A stretch of 27,548 nucleotides of DNA from Thermofilaceae archaeon (GTDB lineage Archaea; Thermoproteota; Thermoprotei; Thermofilales; Thermofilaceae): assembly GCA_027017025.1 (NCBI GenBank), contig JALURH010000142.1, positions 1 through 27,548 on the forward strand, given 5' to 3'. Below, in pieces: positions 13,938 through 21,741 of the stretch; positions within the stretch are counted from its first letter, which is position 1, and the number at the start of each line of letters is the position of its first letter. The notes beneath the pieces are model-generated. The model was not told the DNA's origin and made no database searches. It was given only the letters and a program-made list of their open reading frames with translations. The translations under genes were made by a program, and so were the position numbers.

Positions 13938-14810
13938 CTAGGGAGATTTACTAGTACACATTCCTCTAAGCCTACATTCGCTACATTTCTTCCTCCAACA
14001 AAACAGTTTATCGTGGATATAGAAGACTGTTTGAATCCAACCAGACATCCTCCTATATACAGAGGAAAATATCCTCCTAATGCATATCCTCTCCCTAGGA
14101 CATTGGATACATCTATACTTTAAACAGTATTTTTTCTCGGGCGTAGTGAAACTTAGGTAGAGCCCTAGTTTCTCCAACATCCTCCTAAAGTGTCTATCTA
14201 TAGGTATTGCAGATAAATCCTTACCTGTAAATAATAGATAAGCGTCAGCAGTCTTAGGCCCCACATACTTTATCGATAATAGTTTTCTCCTCAAAATATC
14301 GGCTCCAGAATCTATATATGGCCTCACGCTCTTATCATACTCTAACATAGCGTTTTTTAGTTGCCGTAACTGGAAGCTTCTTCCCATAGCACTTAAATCC
14401 ATCCTCAGTATTTCCCCCCAAGACCTTGCTTTGCTAAATATCTTTCTAGACCACCTAAGAACATTTGTGTGGTAATCAGTGTTTCTACTTAGGTATATTG
14501 GGATAAACATTAGGTCATAGTCATATGGGTTAATAGAAAGCCCTACTCCACTATACATTTCAATTAATCTCTCCGATAAATCATCTACAGCCTTATAGTC
14601 CCTAAACCATACCCCAGTCCAGTAGATAAGTTCCTTATAGCTACATCCTCTACAGAGAACCTCGTTTCCCTCTTGCCATAGGAAAGCCCCCCTAGACCTC
14701 CCAGCTATCTTGACATAACCGTTTCTCCTTTTCCTAAATAGAGATAGAGTAAATGAAGGCATAAGTGTTAATTCGAGACTATAGTTTGGTTGAACCTCAA
14801 CCGACACCAT
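13938..14810 (-). CDS. HhH-GPD DNA glycosylase with two C-X4-C-X2-C-X5-C motifs
   Basis: The product has 290 residues. The helix-hairpin-helix is LLSIKYVGPKTADAYLLF with Lys186, at the place of the Schiff-base Lys of OGG1 and endonuclease III. The catalytic Asp is Asp205 in IPIDRH. This predicts a bifunctional glycosylase/AP lyase in base-excision repair. The N-terminal ~85 residues look like the OGG-type beta domain and include a CRGC pair (Cys53, Cys56). After the core come four cysteines at 229, 234, 237 and 243, then four more with identical spacing at 271, 276, 279 and 285. Endonuclease III has only one such cluster (C-X6-C-X2-C-X5-C). The damaged-base substrate is not clear. Confidence 0.82.
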   Translation of the reverse strand: MVSVEVQPNYSLELTLMPSFTLSLFRKRRNGYVKIAGRSRGAFLWQEGNEVLCRGCSYKELIYWTGVWFRDYKAVDDLSERLIEMYSGVGLSINPYDYDLMFIPIYLSRNTDYHTNVLRWSRKIFSKARSWGEILRMDLSAMGRSFQLRQLKNAMLEYDKSVRPYIDSGADILRRKLLSIKYVGPKTADAYLLFTGKDLSAIPIDRHFRRMLEKLGLYLSFTTPEKKYCLKYRCIQCPRERICIRRIFSSVYRRMSGWIQTVFYIHDKLFCWRKKCSECRLRGMCTSKSP

Positions 14811-14822
14811 TTCATTTAAATA

Positions 14823-15040
14823 TTAGGGAAATAGAATAAAAAATATTGATATAACTAAAATTAGTTGTCTACTGTAGTATTAGTTAGCTGTCTTACTTTA
14901 GCATTTAAATATGCGTACCAAAACGGAGCTAGCATAACGTGCGTATGTACACCCATTATATCTTTTTTACTTTCTACGGGTTCTGAATTTAAAATAACTT
15001 GAGAGAAGCCCTGGGGTTTTTCAAAGAATTATTGCATAAA
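14823..15040. other. Divergent promoter region, no gene seen
   Basis: An A/T-rich spacer lies between the glycosylase gene and the small membrane protein gene. TATA-like elements face both ways. I see no RNA gene or repeat. Confidence 0.35.
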
Positions 15041-15064
15041 GTTTATAAACTGATACTTTAAATA
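15041..15064 (+). promoter_or_regulatory. Candidate TATA boxes of the membrane-protein operon
   Basis: GTTTATAAAC (15041-15050) would start transcription near 15071 with a 16-nt leader. ACTTTAAATA (15055-15064) would start it near 15086, leaderless at ATG 15087. Either fits. Confidence 0.45.
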
Positions 15065-15086
15065 TTCTTCCTTAAATTGATTAAAT

Positions 15087-15311
15087 ATGTTTCCTACAGA
15101 TATGTATGTTATAGCCTTATTGCCAGTTATACTGGTTTCCTCTATCCTCGGTTTACATAAAAGGGATATAAGGTTCCTAGATATCTCATCCATCGTATCG
15201 GCCATAGCGGTAATATTAGCTGTTGGTCTCAGGGTAGGTTGGAGCTGGATACTCCTCTCCCCCACTGTAATTGTTTCAGCTATAGCTAGGATAGTTTATT
15301 TCCGAGGGTAG
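15087..15311 (+). CDS. Small two-TM membrane protein, unknown function
   Basis: The product has 74 residues with two hydrophobic helices (about 5-23 and 35-70, the second long enough for two passes) separated by a basic loop (GLHKRDIRF). It has no family motif. Its stop is 5 bp before the start of the zinc-ribbon membrane protein gene, whose ribosome-binding sequence (GAGGGT) overlaps the stop region. The pair is therefore very probably one operon, and the small protein may be a partner of the larger one. The TATA spacing supports this ATG. Confidence 0.7.
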   Translation: MFPTDMYVIALLPVILVSSILGLHKRDIRFLDISSIVSAIAVILAVGLRVGWSWILLSPTVIVSAIARIVYFRG

Positions 15312-15316
15312 AGATT

Positions 15317-16642
15317 ATGCGTTATTGCCTGAGTTGTGGTAATAAACTATTAGAGGAAGAGATGTTCTGTAGGAAATGTGGATTTAGGACAGATATCTAT
15401 CTTATGGAGCCCCCACCTAAGATACGTATAACAAAACGCCTTGCAGTAATTCTCTTTATAGCTGGCTTAACTCTGCACCTAATCCTCGAATATATCTTAC
15501 CTTTTATTCTCCACGACGTACCCGAGGAGTATTTAATGGCAATCATTATTCTCGACGATCTCCTAGCTTTGCCCTTAATAGCCGTCTCTCTAGTATTCTA
15601 CCTAGCGTATATTTCTAAAGTTAGGCTTAAACCTTGGCTAATCGACGTAGCTACAGCTATAGGGTTCCTCCTAAACATAGTTATATTTTTCCTCCTGAAG
15701 CAGATAGGCTCTGGACCCCTATTCGATATACTCTACTATCTTAGGTATCCCTTTAGCTACGCACTTATTCTCGTAGGAATATTTTCGAGGAAACTCATAG
15801 ACAAGGAGATAGATTCCTTAAACATAGAGGTAGAACATACTCGTTACGAAAACCTTTTAGCCGCAATAACTATCTTAGTTCCCCTACTATTTTTTGCATC
15901 TTATGGTTCAACCTCGCTTAGGATCTATATAGGTATGCCGACAATAGGTTTAGCTACATGGCTTATCTGGGATATTTTCTCAACTAAGCTGGTTAAGATA
16001 TATGTTTTCAAGAATCTATCGGGTAGGAAGGAGGAATGGATGGAGGTAGTTAGGCTTGAAGACAAGGTTAAGGAGAGGGGACTCAGGCCCCATTTCATAG
16101 ATATGTTGCTGGACTCATTCACCCTAACTTTACTAACCTACTCGATAATAGTACTTGGTTTAGAACTAGTACCCGTAGTTGAGGTAGATACAGCATCGGT
16201 TGAGGGGCTCGCAAATACTGTACAGTACTCATGGATACTCCTAATCCTATTATCCATACTTGTTGGACCTTCACAGTGGCTCTTCGATGCATTGGACCTT
16301 AGAATATATAATAAGAAAGTGATGATTGTGGAGAAGGCTTCACCATTTAGGTACTTAGATGAATTCATAGATGTTTTTGCCCTACTAGGTTTCTTACTTA
16401 CTATACGTAATGTATCCTACAAGGTGACTGGAGGGAAAAATATGTTTGGTTTTTCAAAAATATACTTTGCTTCACAAACAGCACTATTCCTATTTATCCT
16501 CTACTGGCTATCTATGCTTACTCCATCGCTTCTAGCAACCCTACTCTACTATAAGTTCTCAATTACTAGGCACGTATCCGAGGTACTCAGAGAACTCAAA
16601 CCCAGGAGTATTGAGGAAATTATAGGGGAGAAAGCTATCTAA
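15317..16642 (+). CDS. Zinc-ribbon polytopic membrane protein, unknown function
   Basis: The product has 441 residues. The N-terminus is a zinc ribbon, C4-LS-C7 ... C18-RK-C21, followed by a proline-rich linker and about ten membrane segments arranged in groups. A soluble loop (about 225-255, SGRKEEWMEVVRLEDKVKERGL) and another near 340 (KKVMIVEKASPFRYLDEF) lie between groups. Zinc-ribbon plus multi-TM proteins are frequent in archaea and largely uncharacterised. No transporter or enzyme motif is evident. It is the second gene of a two-gene operon and converges with the APC permease. Confidence 0.7.
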   Translation: MRYCLSCGNKLLEEEMFCRKCGFRTDIYLMEPPPKIRITKRLAVILFIAGLTLHLILEYILPFILHDVPEEYLMAIIILDDLLALPLIAVSLVFYLAYISKVRLKPWLIDVATAIGFLLNIVIFFLLKQIGSGPLFDILYYLRYPFSYALILVGIFSRKLIDKEIDSLNIEVEHTRYENLLAAITILVPLLFFASYGSTSLRIYIGMPTIGLATWLIWDIFSTKLVKIYVFKNLSGRKEEWMEVVRLEDKVKERGLRPHFIDMLLDSFTLTLLTYSIIVLGLELVPVVEVDTASVEGLANTVQYSWILLILLSILVGPSQWLFDALDLRIYNKKVMIVEKASPFRYLDEFIDVFALLGFLLTIRNVSYKVTGGKNMFGFSKIYFASQTALFLFILYWLSMLTPSLLATLLYYKFSITRHVSEVLRELKPRSIEEIIGEKAI

Positions 16643-16658
16643 AATAGCTACTGTAGAG

Positions 16659-17804
16659 TTATCGGAGGTTAGGTGGAATAAGGAGGGCCGAGAAAGCTAG
16701 GGTTAGTAAACCTATTAGTGCTAAAATAGGTATATACTTCCTCCTAATCAGCCTTAATCCGCTGAGAGAAACCATTGTGAATAATGCTATGAAAGCTATG
16801 CTACTTAACCCCATAAGGGTTATTGTTGTGCCGCTTAGCGCAAGAAAAACAGCAGCTATACCCGAGATGATTGCTGAGACCCATGGGGAATTTCTCCTCC
16901 AGGTCTTAGTTAGGGGTTTGGGAAGGTACCCGTCCCTAGCCATAGTATATAGGAGTCTACTGGCTACATATAGGCTAGCGTTAGATGCACTTACCGTTGA
17001 CAGGAGGCTTCCCGTAAGTACAAGTATTAAACCCTTTTCCCCGAGAATGCTCCTAGCTATATCTGCTACAGCCGTATCCTCAGAGACTTTCCCTATACCT
17101 CTGGCCGCTATAGCTAGAGCCATGTAGATAAGGGCTACAAGTATTATCGATATAGCCATAGATACTTTAATATCCCTATCCGGGTTCCTCGTTTCAGCGC
17201 TAGCACTCGATATTACCTCAAACCCCTCGAAACCCAAGAAAATTAGTCCAGAAGCCTTCAAAATATCTATGTTGATCTTGAGGGACGGCAGTTTTATACC
17301 AACTACTGTAATAGCCGTCGAGGCGATAAATAGTAAGATAATTACTTTCCCGGCGGTAATAATTACCTCAAATCTCCCCGCTTCCTTCGCGCCACTAGCT
17401 ACAATTACTGTAAGAAAGAGAAGTAGGGCTAAGCATGATAGAATCTTAGGTATAGGTAGTAGAATGTAGAGATAGTCTACGAAAACCCATGCATAGAATG
17501 CTGATGCAACAGTATAGGCAAATAACTGTATGAAACCTACAGCTACCCCCATCCTCCTACCTAGACCAAGTGAAACTATCGAATAGCTACCCCCACTATC
17601 TGGGTACTCTGAGCTTATTTTGGAGTAAATATATGCTACTAGTAGGGCCACTGCTGATGCAACCAGAAACGCTATATCTGCAGCACCATTAGTAATCCTC
17701 ATAGCCAAACCTAGTGCAGCGTAGATTGTTCCCCCAATCATTGTCCCTACTCCTAACCCAACGCAATCAATTAGATCTAGTTCCTTCGAGAGCCTTTCCT
17801 CCAT
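16659..17804 (-). CDS. APC-superfamily amino acid permease
   Basis: From ATG 17804 the product has 381 residues. TM1 has the unwound-helix signature GLGVGTMIGGTIYAALG, and later segments follow the APC plan: YPDSGGSYSIV after TM2, FLGFEGFEVISSASAETRNPDRD at TM6, and the helix pair at TM8. About 11 segments are visible. The usual family length is 430-480 residues with 12 segments, so the C-terminal end looks short and the last hydrophobic stretch closes directly before the stop. It should import amino acids with protons or sodium. A GGTG sequence three bases upstream supports ATG 17804 over GTG 17813. Confidence 0.87.
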   Translation of the reverse strand: MEERLSKELDLIDCVGLGVGTMIGGTIYAALGLAMRITNGAADIAFLVASAVALLVAYIYSKISSEYPDSGGSYSIVSLGLGRRMGVAVGFIQLFAYTVASAFYAWVFVDYLYILLPIPKILSCLALLLFLTVIVASGAKEAGRFEVIITAGKVIILLFIASTAITVVGIKLPSLKINIDILKASGLIFLGFEGFEVISSASAETRNPDRDIKVSMAISIILVALIYMALAIAARGIGKVSEDTAVADIARSILGEKGLILVLTGSLLSTVSASNASLYVASRLLYTMARDGYLPKPLTKTWRRNSPWVSAIISGIAAVFLALSGTTITLMGLSSIAFIALFTMVSLSGLRLIRRKYIPILALIGLLTLAFSALLIPPNLR

Positions 17805-17840
17805 AGGCACCACTAAAACAGATTCTAAATTAATGTTAGA

Positions 17841-17850
17841 ACTTATAGCC
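17841..17850 (-). promoter_or_regulatory. Candidate TATA box of the APC permease gene
   Basis: GGCTATAAGT on the minus strand. Transcription would start near 17820, about 16 nt before ATG 17804. Confidence 0.4.
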
Positions 17851-17933
17851 TTTACTTATGTAAAACGTTAAAGAAGTGCAAGCTACCATATAATTAATAC
17901 TAATAGAGCTTTTCCATAGACAGTGAGCACCGA

Positions 17934-18854
17934 CTATATTTTCTCCAATATCTCAAGTATCTCGGGTTTATCCGGTATAAGCCCTACCCTCGGTAACCTA
18001 AAGATAAGTTCCCTCCAGCTAGGATTTTTCCTAAATAGCTTACTGAGAATAGGTATTGCGTCATCCACCCTACCTACCTGGATCATAGTTACTGCCTGCC
18101 AGAACGGAAGCTCATCGATTTCGGGCGCTAACCTACTTGCAATAGAGTATTCCCTCATCGCCTCCTCCACCTTACCCTCAGATAGGAAATCATCCCCCTT
18201 ACCTGAGTGAACATATGCCTTATGTAACCTAAGAAGCCTTTTGAGCTCCTTAACTGGCTCGGGATGATCCTCAACTCTTAACTCAACAGCTGTATCCTCC
18301 CAAGGCTTACCACTATAGCTACACTTAACTACTAGTAGTGCTGCAGACTGCCTACCCCTTATATCCCCTCCAGCTTCCTCAGCAGCCTCTAGGGCTACTA
18401 CTAGTCTATCCGCTAGCCCCCCTCTACTATCCTCGAAGGCGCTAGCCATAGCCTCCCAGACTTTATCCGTCCTCATGAGGTTAGCTTGTACCGAATACCC
18501 TTCTCCAACGATATGTCCAGCCTCTGGAATACATTTCTCACCAGTATGTACAGCTACCCTACCCTCAACGTCGAGTATCGCTACTTGCCTAAACTCTGGG
18601 TGAGGATCTGAAGATAGTAGCCCCCTAAGTGCTTGTTCAGGTGTTTTACCTGCTTCAAGCATAGCTAACCCAAGTGGTCCATAGCTTATATCAACTAGTG
18701 ATTGAGTAGCTACTACACCTACGCCAGCTTTAGCCCAAGGGACAACTGAGCCAACAGAGAACCAATGAGACTGGACTGCAACGCCCATTTCCCCTCTCTC
18801 CCTATCTATGGCAACTATCGAGTAGGTGGCTACTGGGCGTTTAATCCGAGACAT
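17934..18854 (-). CDS. DUF1028 family protein with C-terminal TPR region
   Basis: The product has 306 residues. Residues 8-215 match the DUF1028 pattern in order: ATYSIVAID, MGVAVQSHWFSVGSVVPWA, GVGVVATQSLVD, YGPLGLAMLEAG, RQVAILDVEGRVAVHTG, GHIVGEGYSVQANLM, and AGGDIRGRQSAALLV. The family is described as Ntn-hydrolase-like with no proven reaction. Residues about 216-280 carry two TPR-type helical pairs (SGKGDDFLSEGKVEEAMREYSIASRLAP and WQAVTMIQVGRVDDAIPILSKLFRKNP), which would mediate protein contact. The mRNA should be leaderless, since the TATA box lies about 26 nt before the ATG. The gene is divergent from the aminotransferase, with overlapping promoters. Confidence 0.87.
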   Translation of the reverse strand: MSRIKRPVATYSIVAIDRERGEMGVAVQSHWFSVGSVVPWAKAGVGVVATQSLVDISYGPLGLAMLEAGKTPEQALRGLLSSDPHPEFRQVAILDVEGRVAVHTGEKCIPEAGHIVGEGYSVQANLMRTDKVWEAMASAFEDSRGGLADRLVVALEAAEEAGGDIRGRQSAALLVVKCSYSGKPWEDTAVELRVEDHPEPVKELKRLLRLHKAYVHSGKGDDFLSEGKVEEAMREYSIASRLAPEIDELPFWQAVTMIQVGRVDDAIPILSKLFRKNPSWRELIFRLPRVGLIPDKPEILEILEKI

Positions 18855-18875
18855 AATATATGTTATCTACGATTC

Positions 18876-18891
18876 CTTTAATAAGTTAAAT
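18876..18891. promoter_or_regulatory. Overlapping divergent TATA boxes
   Basis: On the minus strand CTTATTAAAG (18876-18885) serves the DUF1028 gene. On the plus strand TAAGTTAAAT (18882-18891) serves the aminotransferase gene. They share bases, so TBP/TFB can occupy only one direction at a time. Confidence 0.5.
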
Positions 18892-18926
18892 TAGTCTAAG
18901 ATTTACTGCTTAAACTAGTGGTATGG

Positions 18927-20141
18927 ATGGTGCTTAGCTTGGATAAAATATTTGCTTCGAGGATACGGGGTCTTAGCTACGCAATTAGGGAGATGATGCC
19001 TATAGCTAGGGAACTTGAAAGAAAGGGAGAAAAAATTTTGTACCTCAATATTGGGGACCCAGTAAAGTATGGTTTCCAGCCTCCGAAACATATAGCTGAG
19101 GCTCTCTTCAAGGCGGTAGAGGAGGGGTACAATTATTATTCGTCCTCAGAGGGAGATGAGGAGTTACGTAAGGCTATCGCCGAGAAAGAGAGGGAGTGGA
19201 ATAGAGTTGAGTTAGAGCCACAGGATATTTTTGTAACATACGGGGTATCTGAGGCTATAAACATAGTTTTCTCACTATTCCTGGATCCAGGAGATAAAGT
19301 TCTTATCCCAGGGCCCTCATACCCTCTATACATATCTTACGCTAAAATCTATAATGCAGAGCCGGTATTCTACCGCTGTATAGAAGATGAGGGGTGGGAG
19401 CCTGATGTTGATGATATTAGGGAGAAAATTACGAGGAAAACAAAACTTATAGTAGTTATAAACCCCAATAACCCTACTGGAGCACTATATGGGGAGAAAA
19501 CTCTTAGGAAAATAGCTGATCTAGCAGCTGAATACAATATTCCTCTAGTCTCCGATGAAATATATGATGGAATAGTTCTCAAAGGACAATTCAGGAGTCT
19601 AGCTACTATCGCAAAGGATACTATTATTCTGGGATTAAATGGTTTATCTAAAACATTCCTGATGACTGGTTGGAGACTAGGCTATTTCTACCTCAAGGCT
19701 CCTGAGGAACAAAAAGAGAAACTTAGGGAAGCTATACTTAAGATAGTTAGAGCAAGACTAGGTGTTACAACTCCAATCCAGAGAGCTGGCATAGTGGCGC
19801 TACGTGGGCCACTTAGCCACCTAGAGTACATGAGAGAAGAGTTGCGGAAACGAGCCGAGTACTTGGTTAAGAGACTTAACGAAATTGGTATTTTTGCAAC
19901 ACAGGAACCTAGAGCTGCTTTCTATATCTTCCCAAAAATAGTATATCGTGAACCATGGAGAGATGATAGAGAATTTGTCTATAAGCTTCTTGTAGAAAAT
20001 AAGGTTCTCCTGGTTCATGGCTCAGGTTTTGGTTCAGGAGGAGAATGGCATACTCGGATAACTTTCCTACCCTCACTAGAGGTACTTGTTGAAGCTATGG
20101 ATAGAGTTGAGAGCTTTGTCAAGAAATATTCCTGGGTATAG
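18927..20141 (+). CDS. Class I PLP-dependent aminotransferase
   Basis: From ATG 18927 the product has 404 residues; a GTG at 18918 would add three. With residues numbered from that GTG, the PLP lysine is Lys245 in NGLSKTFLMTGWRLGY, with Arg253 nearby. Asn185 (NPNNPTG) and Asp213 (SDEIYD) hold the cofactor ring and Tyr216 is in place. The N-terminal helix IREMMPIARELERKG and NIGDPVKYGF match archaeal aspartate/alanine-type aminotransferases (aminotransferase subgroup I-gamma). It moves the amino group between an amino acid and 2-oxoglutarate or pyruvate in the cytosol. The exact substrate is uncertain. The start codon is not decisive because no Shine-Dalgarno element is visible. Confidence 0.92.
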   Translation: MVLSLDKIFASRIRGLSYAIREMMPIARELERKGEKILYLNIGDPVKYGFQPPKHIAEALFKAVEEGYNYYSSSEGDEELRKAIAEKEREWNRVELEPQDIFVTYGVSEAINIVFSLFLDPGDKVLIPGPSYPLYISYAKIYNAEPVFYRCIEDEGWEPDVDDIREKITRKTKLIVVINPNNPTGALYGEKTLRKIADLAAEYNIPLVSDEIYDGIVLKGQFRSLATIAKDTIILGLNGLSKTFLMTGWRLGYFYLKAPEEQKEKLREAILKIVRARLGVTTPIQRAGIVALRGPLSHLEYMREELRKRAEYLVKRLNEIGIFATQEPRAAFYIFPKIVYREPWRDDREFVYKLLVENKVLLVHGSGFGSGGEWHTRITFLPSLEVLVEAMDRVESFVKKYSWV

Positions 20142-20149
20142 CATAACCC

Positions 20150-20158
20150 TAATATATC
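20150..20158 (+). promoter_or_regulatory. TATA box of the tup operon
   Basis: TAATATATC lies about 27 nt before ATG 20181, so the transcript should start at or next to the start codon. It abuts the palindrome at 20156-20176. Confidence 0.5.
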
Positions 20159-20176
20159 CGTTATCGAATAACGGAT
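20156..20176. promoter_or_regulatory. 21-nt palindromic operator candidate of the tup operon
   Basis: ATCCGTTAT-CGA-ATAACGGAT is a perfect 9-bp inverted repeat with a 3-nt centre. It lies between the TATA box and the start codon, where a bound repressor would block transcription. A further half-site, GATAACG, follows at 20174-20180 and pairs with CGTTATC at 20159-20165. The CGTTAT...ATAACG core recalls binding sites of molybdate/tungstate regulators such as ModE, but no regulator gene is in the window. Confidence 0.65.
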
Positions 20177-20180
20177 AACG

Positions 20181-21095
20181 ATGATTACAGGAAAAAACAG
20201 TAAGATAACTATCGCCCTGGTATTAGCCATAGTATCTATATCACTTTCCCTATACTTCCTCCAACAAACCTATAGTACCAAAGTTCTAAGAGTTTCAACA
20301 ACTACTAGCCTATATGCAACAGGCCTCTTAGATAGGCTAGCGGATGAGTATAGGAGGCTTCACCCAGATATTATCATACAGTTCATAGCGGTTGGTAGCG
20401 GGGAAGCATTGAGGAAAGCCTCTAGAGGCGACGCAGATATGGTTTTAGTGCATGCACCTAACCTCGAGAAACAATATGTGGAGGATAATACTCTGGTGGA
20501 GGGCGATATATTTGCCTATAATTTCTTCATAATCGTTGGTCCCAAGGAGGATCCCGCAGGTATAAGGGGCTTAGATCCTCTAGAAGCATTTAGGAAAATA
20601 TACGAAGCTGGTATTGAAGGGAGGGCTCTATTTGTTAGTCGAGGTGACGAATCAGGTACTCATCAGCGCGAGAAAATATTGTGGAGCCTCGTTGGCTTGA
20701 AGCCTAGTGGGGACTGGTATATTGAGTCTGGCTCCGGTATGTCTAAGACTCTACTGATAGCTAACGAGAAGAATGCTTATACGCTAGCGGATACAGGTAC
20801 CTATCTTAAGCTTAAGCTTGAGGATAGGTTACCTTACCTTGAGGCGCTCGTAACTAGGGGGGATGTACTTATAAATATCTATAGTGTCTATATAGTTAAC
20901 CCCGAGAAAATAAGTGGAGTAAACTATGAGTTAGCTAAAGAATTTAAGGAATTCTTGGTTTCCGGAGAGGGGCAGGGAATTATAGGCTCCTATGGTGTAG
21001 ATAAGTATGGGAAACCTCTCTTCTATCCAGCTACTGGGAAAAAAGATGAGTTAAAGAAGCAGTGGCTAAAGATTACTGAGTGGGGCAATGTATAG
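20181..21095 (+). CDS. tupA: Tungstate-binding protein of an ABC transporter
   Basis: The product has 304 residues. A hydrophobic signal/anchor lies at about 8-28. The mature part opens with VLRVSTTTSLYATGLLDRLA (about 35-54), where the Thr-Thr-Thr-Ser stretch binds the oxyanion in TupA proteins. The second signature is FVSRGDESGTHQREKILW (about 151-168). Length and motifs match TupA rather than ModA or WtpA. It captures tungstate outside the cell and delivers it to TupB. Tungsten is used by aldehyde ferredoxin oxidoreductases of hyperthermophilic archaea. It is first in a three-gene operon and its leader carries a palindrome. The N-terminus lacks an obvious lipobox Cys, so anchoring is probably by the N-terminal helix. 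Confidence 0.9.
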   Translation: MITGKNSKITIALVLAIVSISLSLYFLQQTYSTKVLRVSTTTSLYATGLLDRLADEYRRLHPDIIIQFIAVGSGEALRKASRGDADMVLVHAPNLEKQYVEDNTLVEGDIFAYNFFIIVGPKEDPAGIRGLDPLEAFRKIYEAGIEGRALFVSRGDESGTHQREKILWSLVGLKPSGDWYIESGSGMSKTLLIANEKNAYTLADTGTYLKLKLEDRLPYLEALVTRGDVLINIYSVYIVNPEKISGVNYELAKEFKEFLVSGEGQGIIGSYGVDKYGKPLFYPATGKKDELKKQWLKITEWGNV

Positions 21096-21741
21096 TATGA
21101 GCATATTTTATGATGCAATAGCTATCGCACTACGCTCTCTAGCTATCTCCGGATTAGCCACCCTACTAGCCTCTACGTGGTGTGTACCTATAGCAGTTAA
21201 ACTCTCGGGCACTAGGTCTAGGGTAGGTAAAGCGATACTAGGGATACTTAATGCATCCATAGGGTTGCCTACAGTAATAGTAGGCCTAGTTCTCTACCTC
21301 TTTCTATCTAGAGCTGGGCCACTGGGTTTTTTGAGGCTTCTCTACACTCCCTACGCTATAGTTATTGGTCAATCCATCTTGGTAACTCCACTACTAACAT
21401 TCCTTATGGCTGACTCGTTATCGCACCTAAAGGATACTATACTAGAGTTAGCATACTCCCTAGGAGCTACTCGGCGGCAAGCTATATTGACTTTATTACG
21501 CGAATCTTTACCTCATATTATCTCATCGATGCTTGTATCATTTAATAGGGCAGTAGGTGAGTTAGGGGTAGCTTTAATGCTTGGTGGAAATATCCGAGGC
21601 TTAACTAGGGTTATGACTACAGCTATAGCTTTGGAGGTCGAGAAAGGAGAGTTTGAGCTTGCATTAACCTTAGGAGGCTTCTTGCTTCTAACTACATCCT
21701 TTATAACATTGCTTATTAGAGCCTTGAGGTGGAGGAAATGA
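21088..21741 (+). CDS. tupB: Tungstate ABC transporter permease
   Basis: The product has 217 residues with about six membrane helices. The EAA loop that contacts the ATPase is ELAYSLGATRRQAILTLLRESLPHI, preceded by TPLLTFLMADSL. GLPTVIVGLVLYLFLSRAGPLG near residues 59-80 is strongly conserved in TupB/WtpB permeases. The ATG at 21088 overlaps the tupA stop by 8 nt, and a second ATG at 21097 immediately follows that stop. GAGTGGGG at 21078-21085 serves either, so the start is not settled. The gene overlaps the next by a few bases. Confidence 0.9.
   Translation: MYSMSIFYDAIAIALRSLAISGLATLLASTWCVPIAVKLSGTRSRVGKAILGILNASIGLPTVIVGLVLYLFLSRAGPLGFLRLLYTPYAIVIGQSILVTPLLTFLMADSLSHLKDTILELAYSLGATRRQAILTLLRESLPHIISSMLVSFNRAVGELGVALMLGGNIRGLTRVMTTAIALEVEKGEFELALTLGGFLLLTTSFITLLIRALRWRK

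Noticed and set aside
15029..15265. 78-codon minus-strand frame
   Set aside because: It lies antisense to the small two-TM protein gene, which has promoter and operon support.
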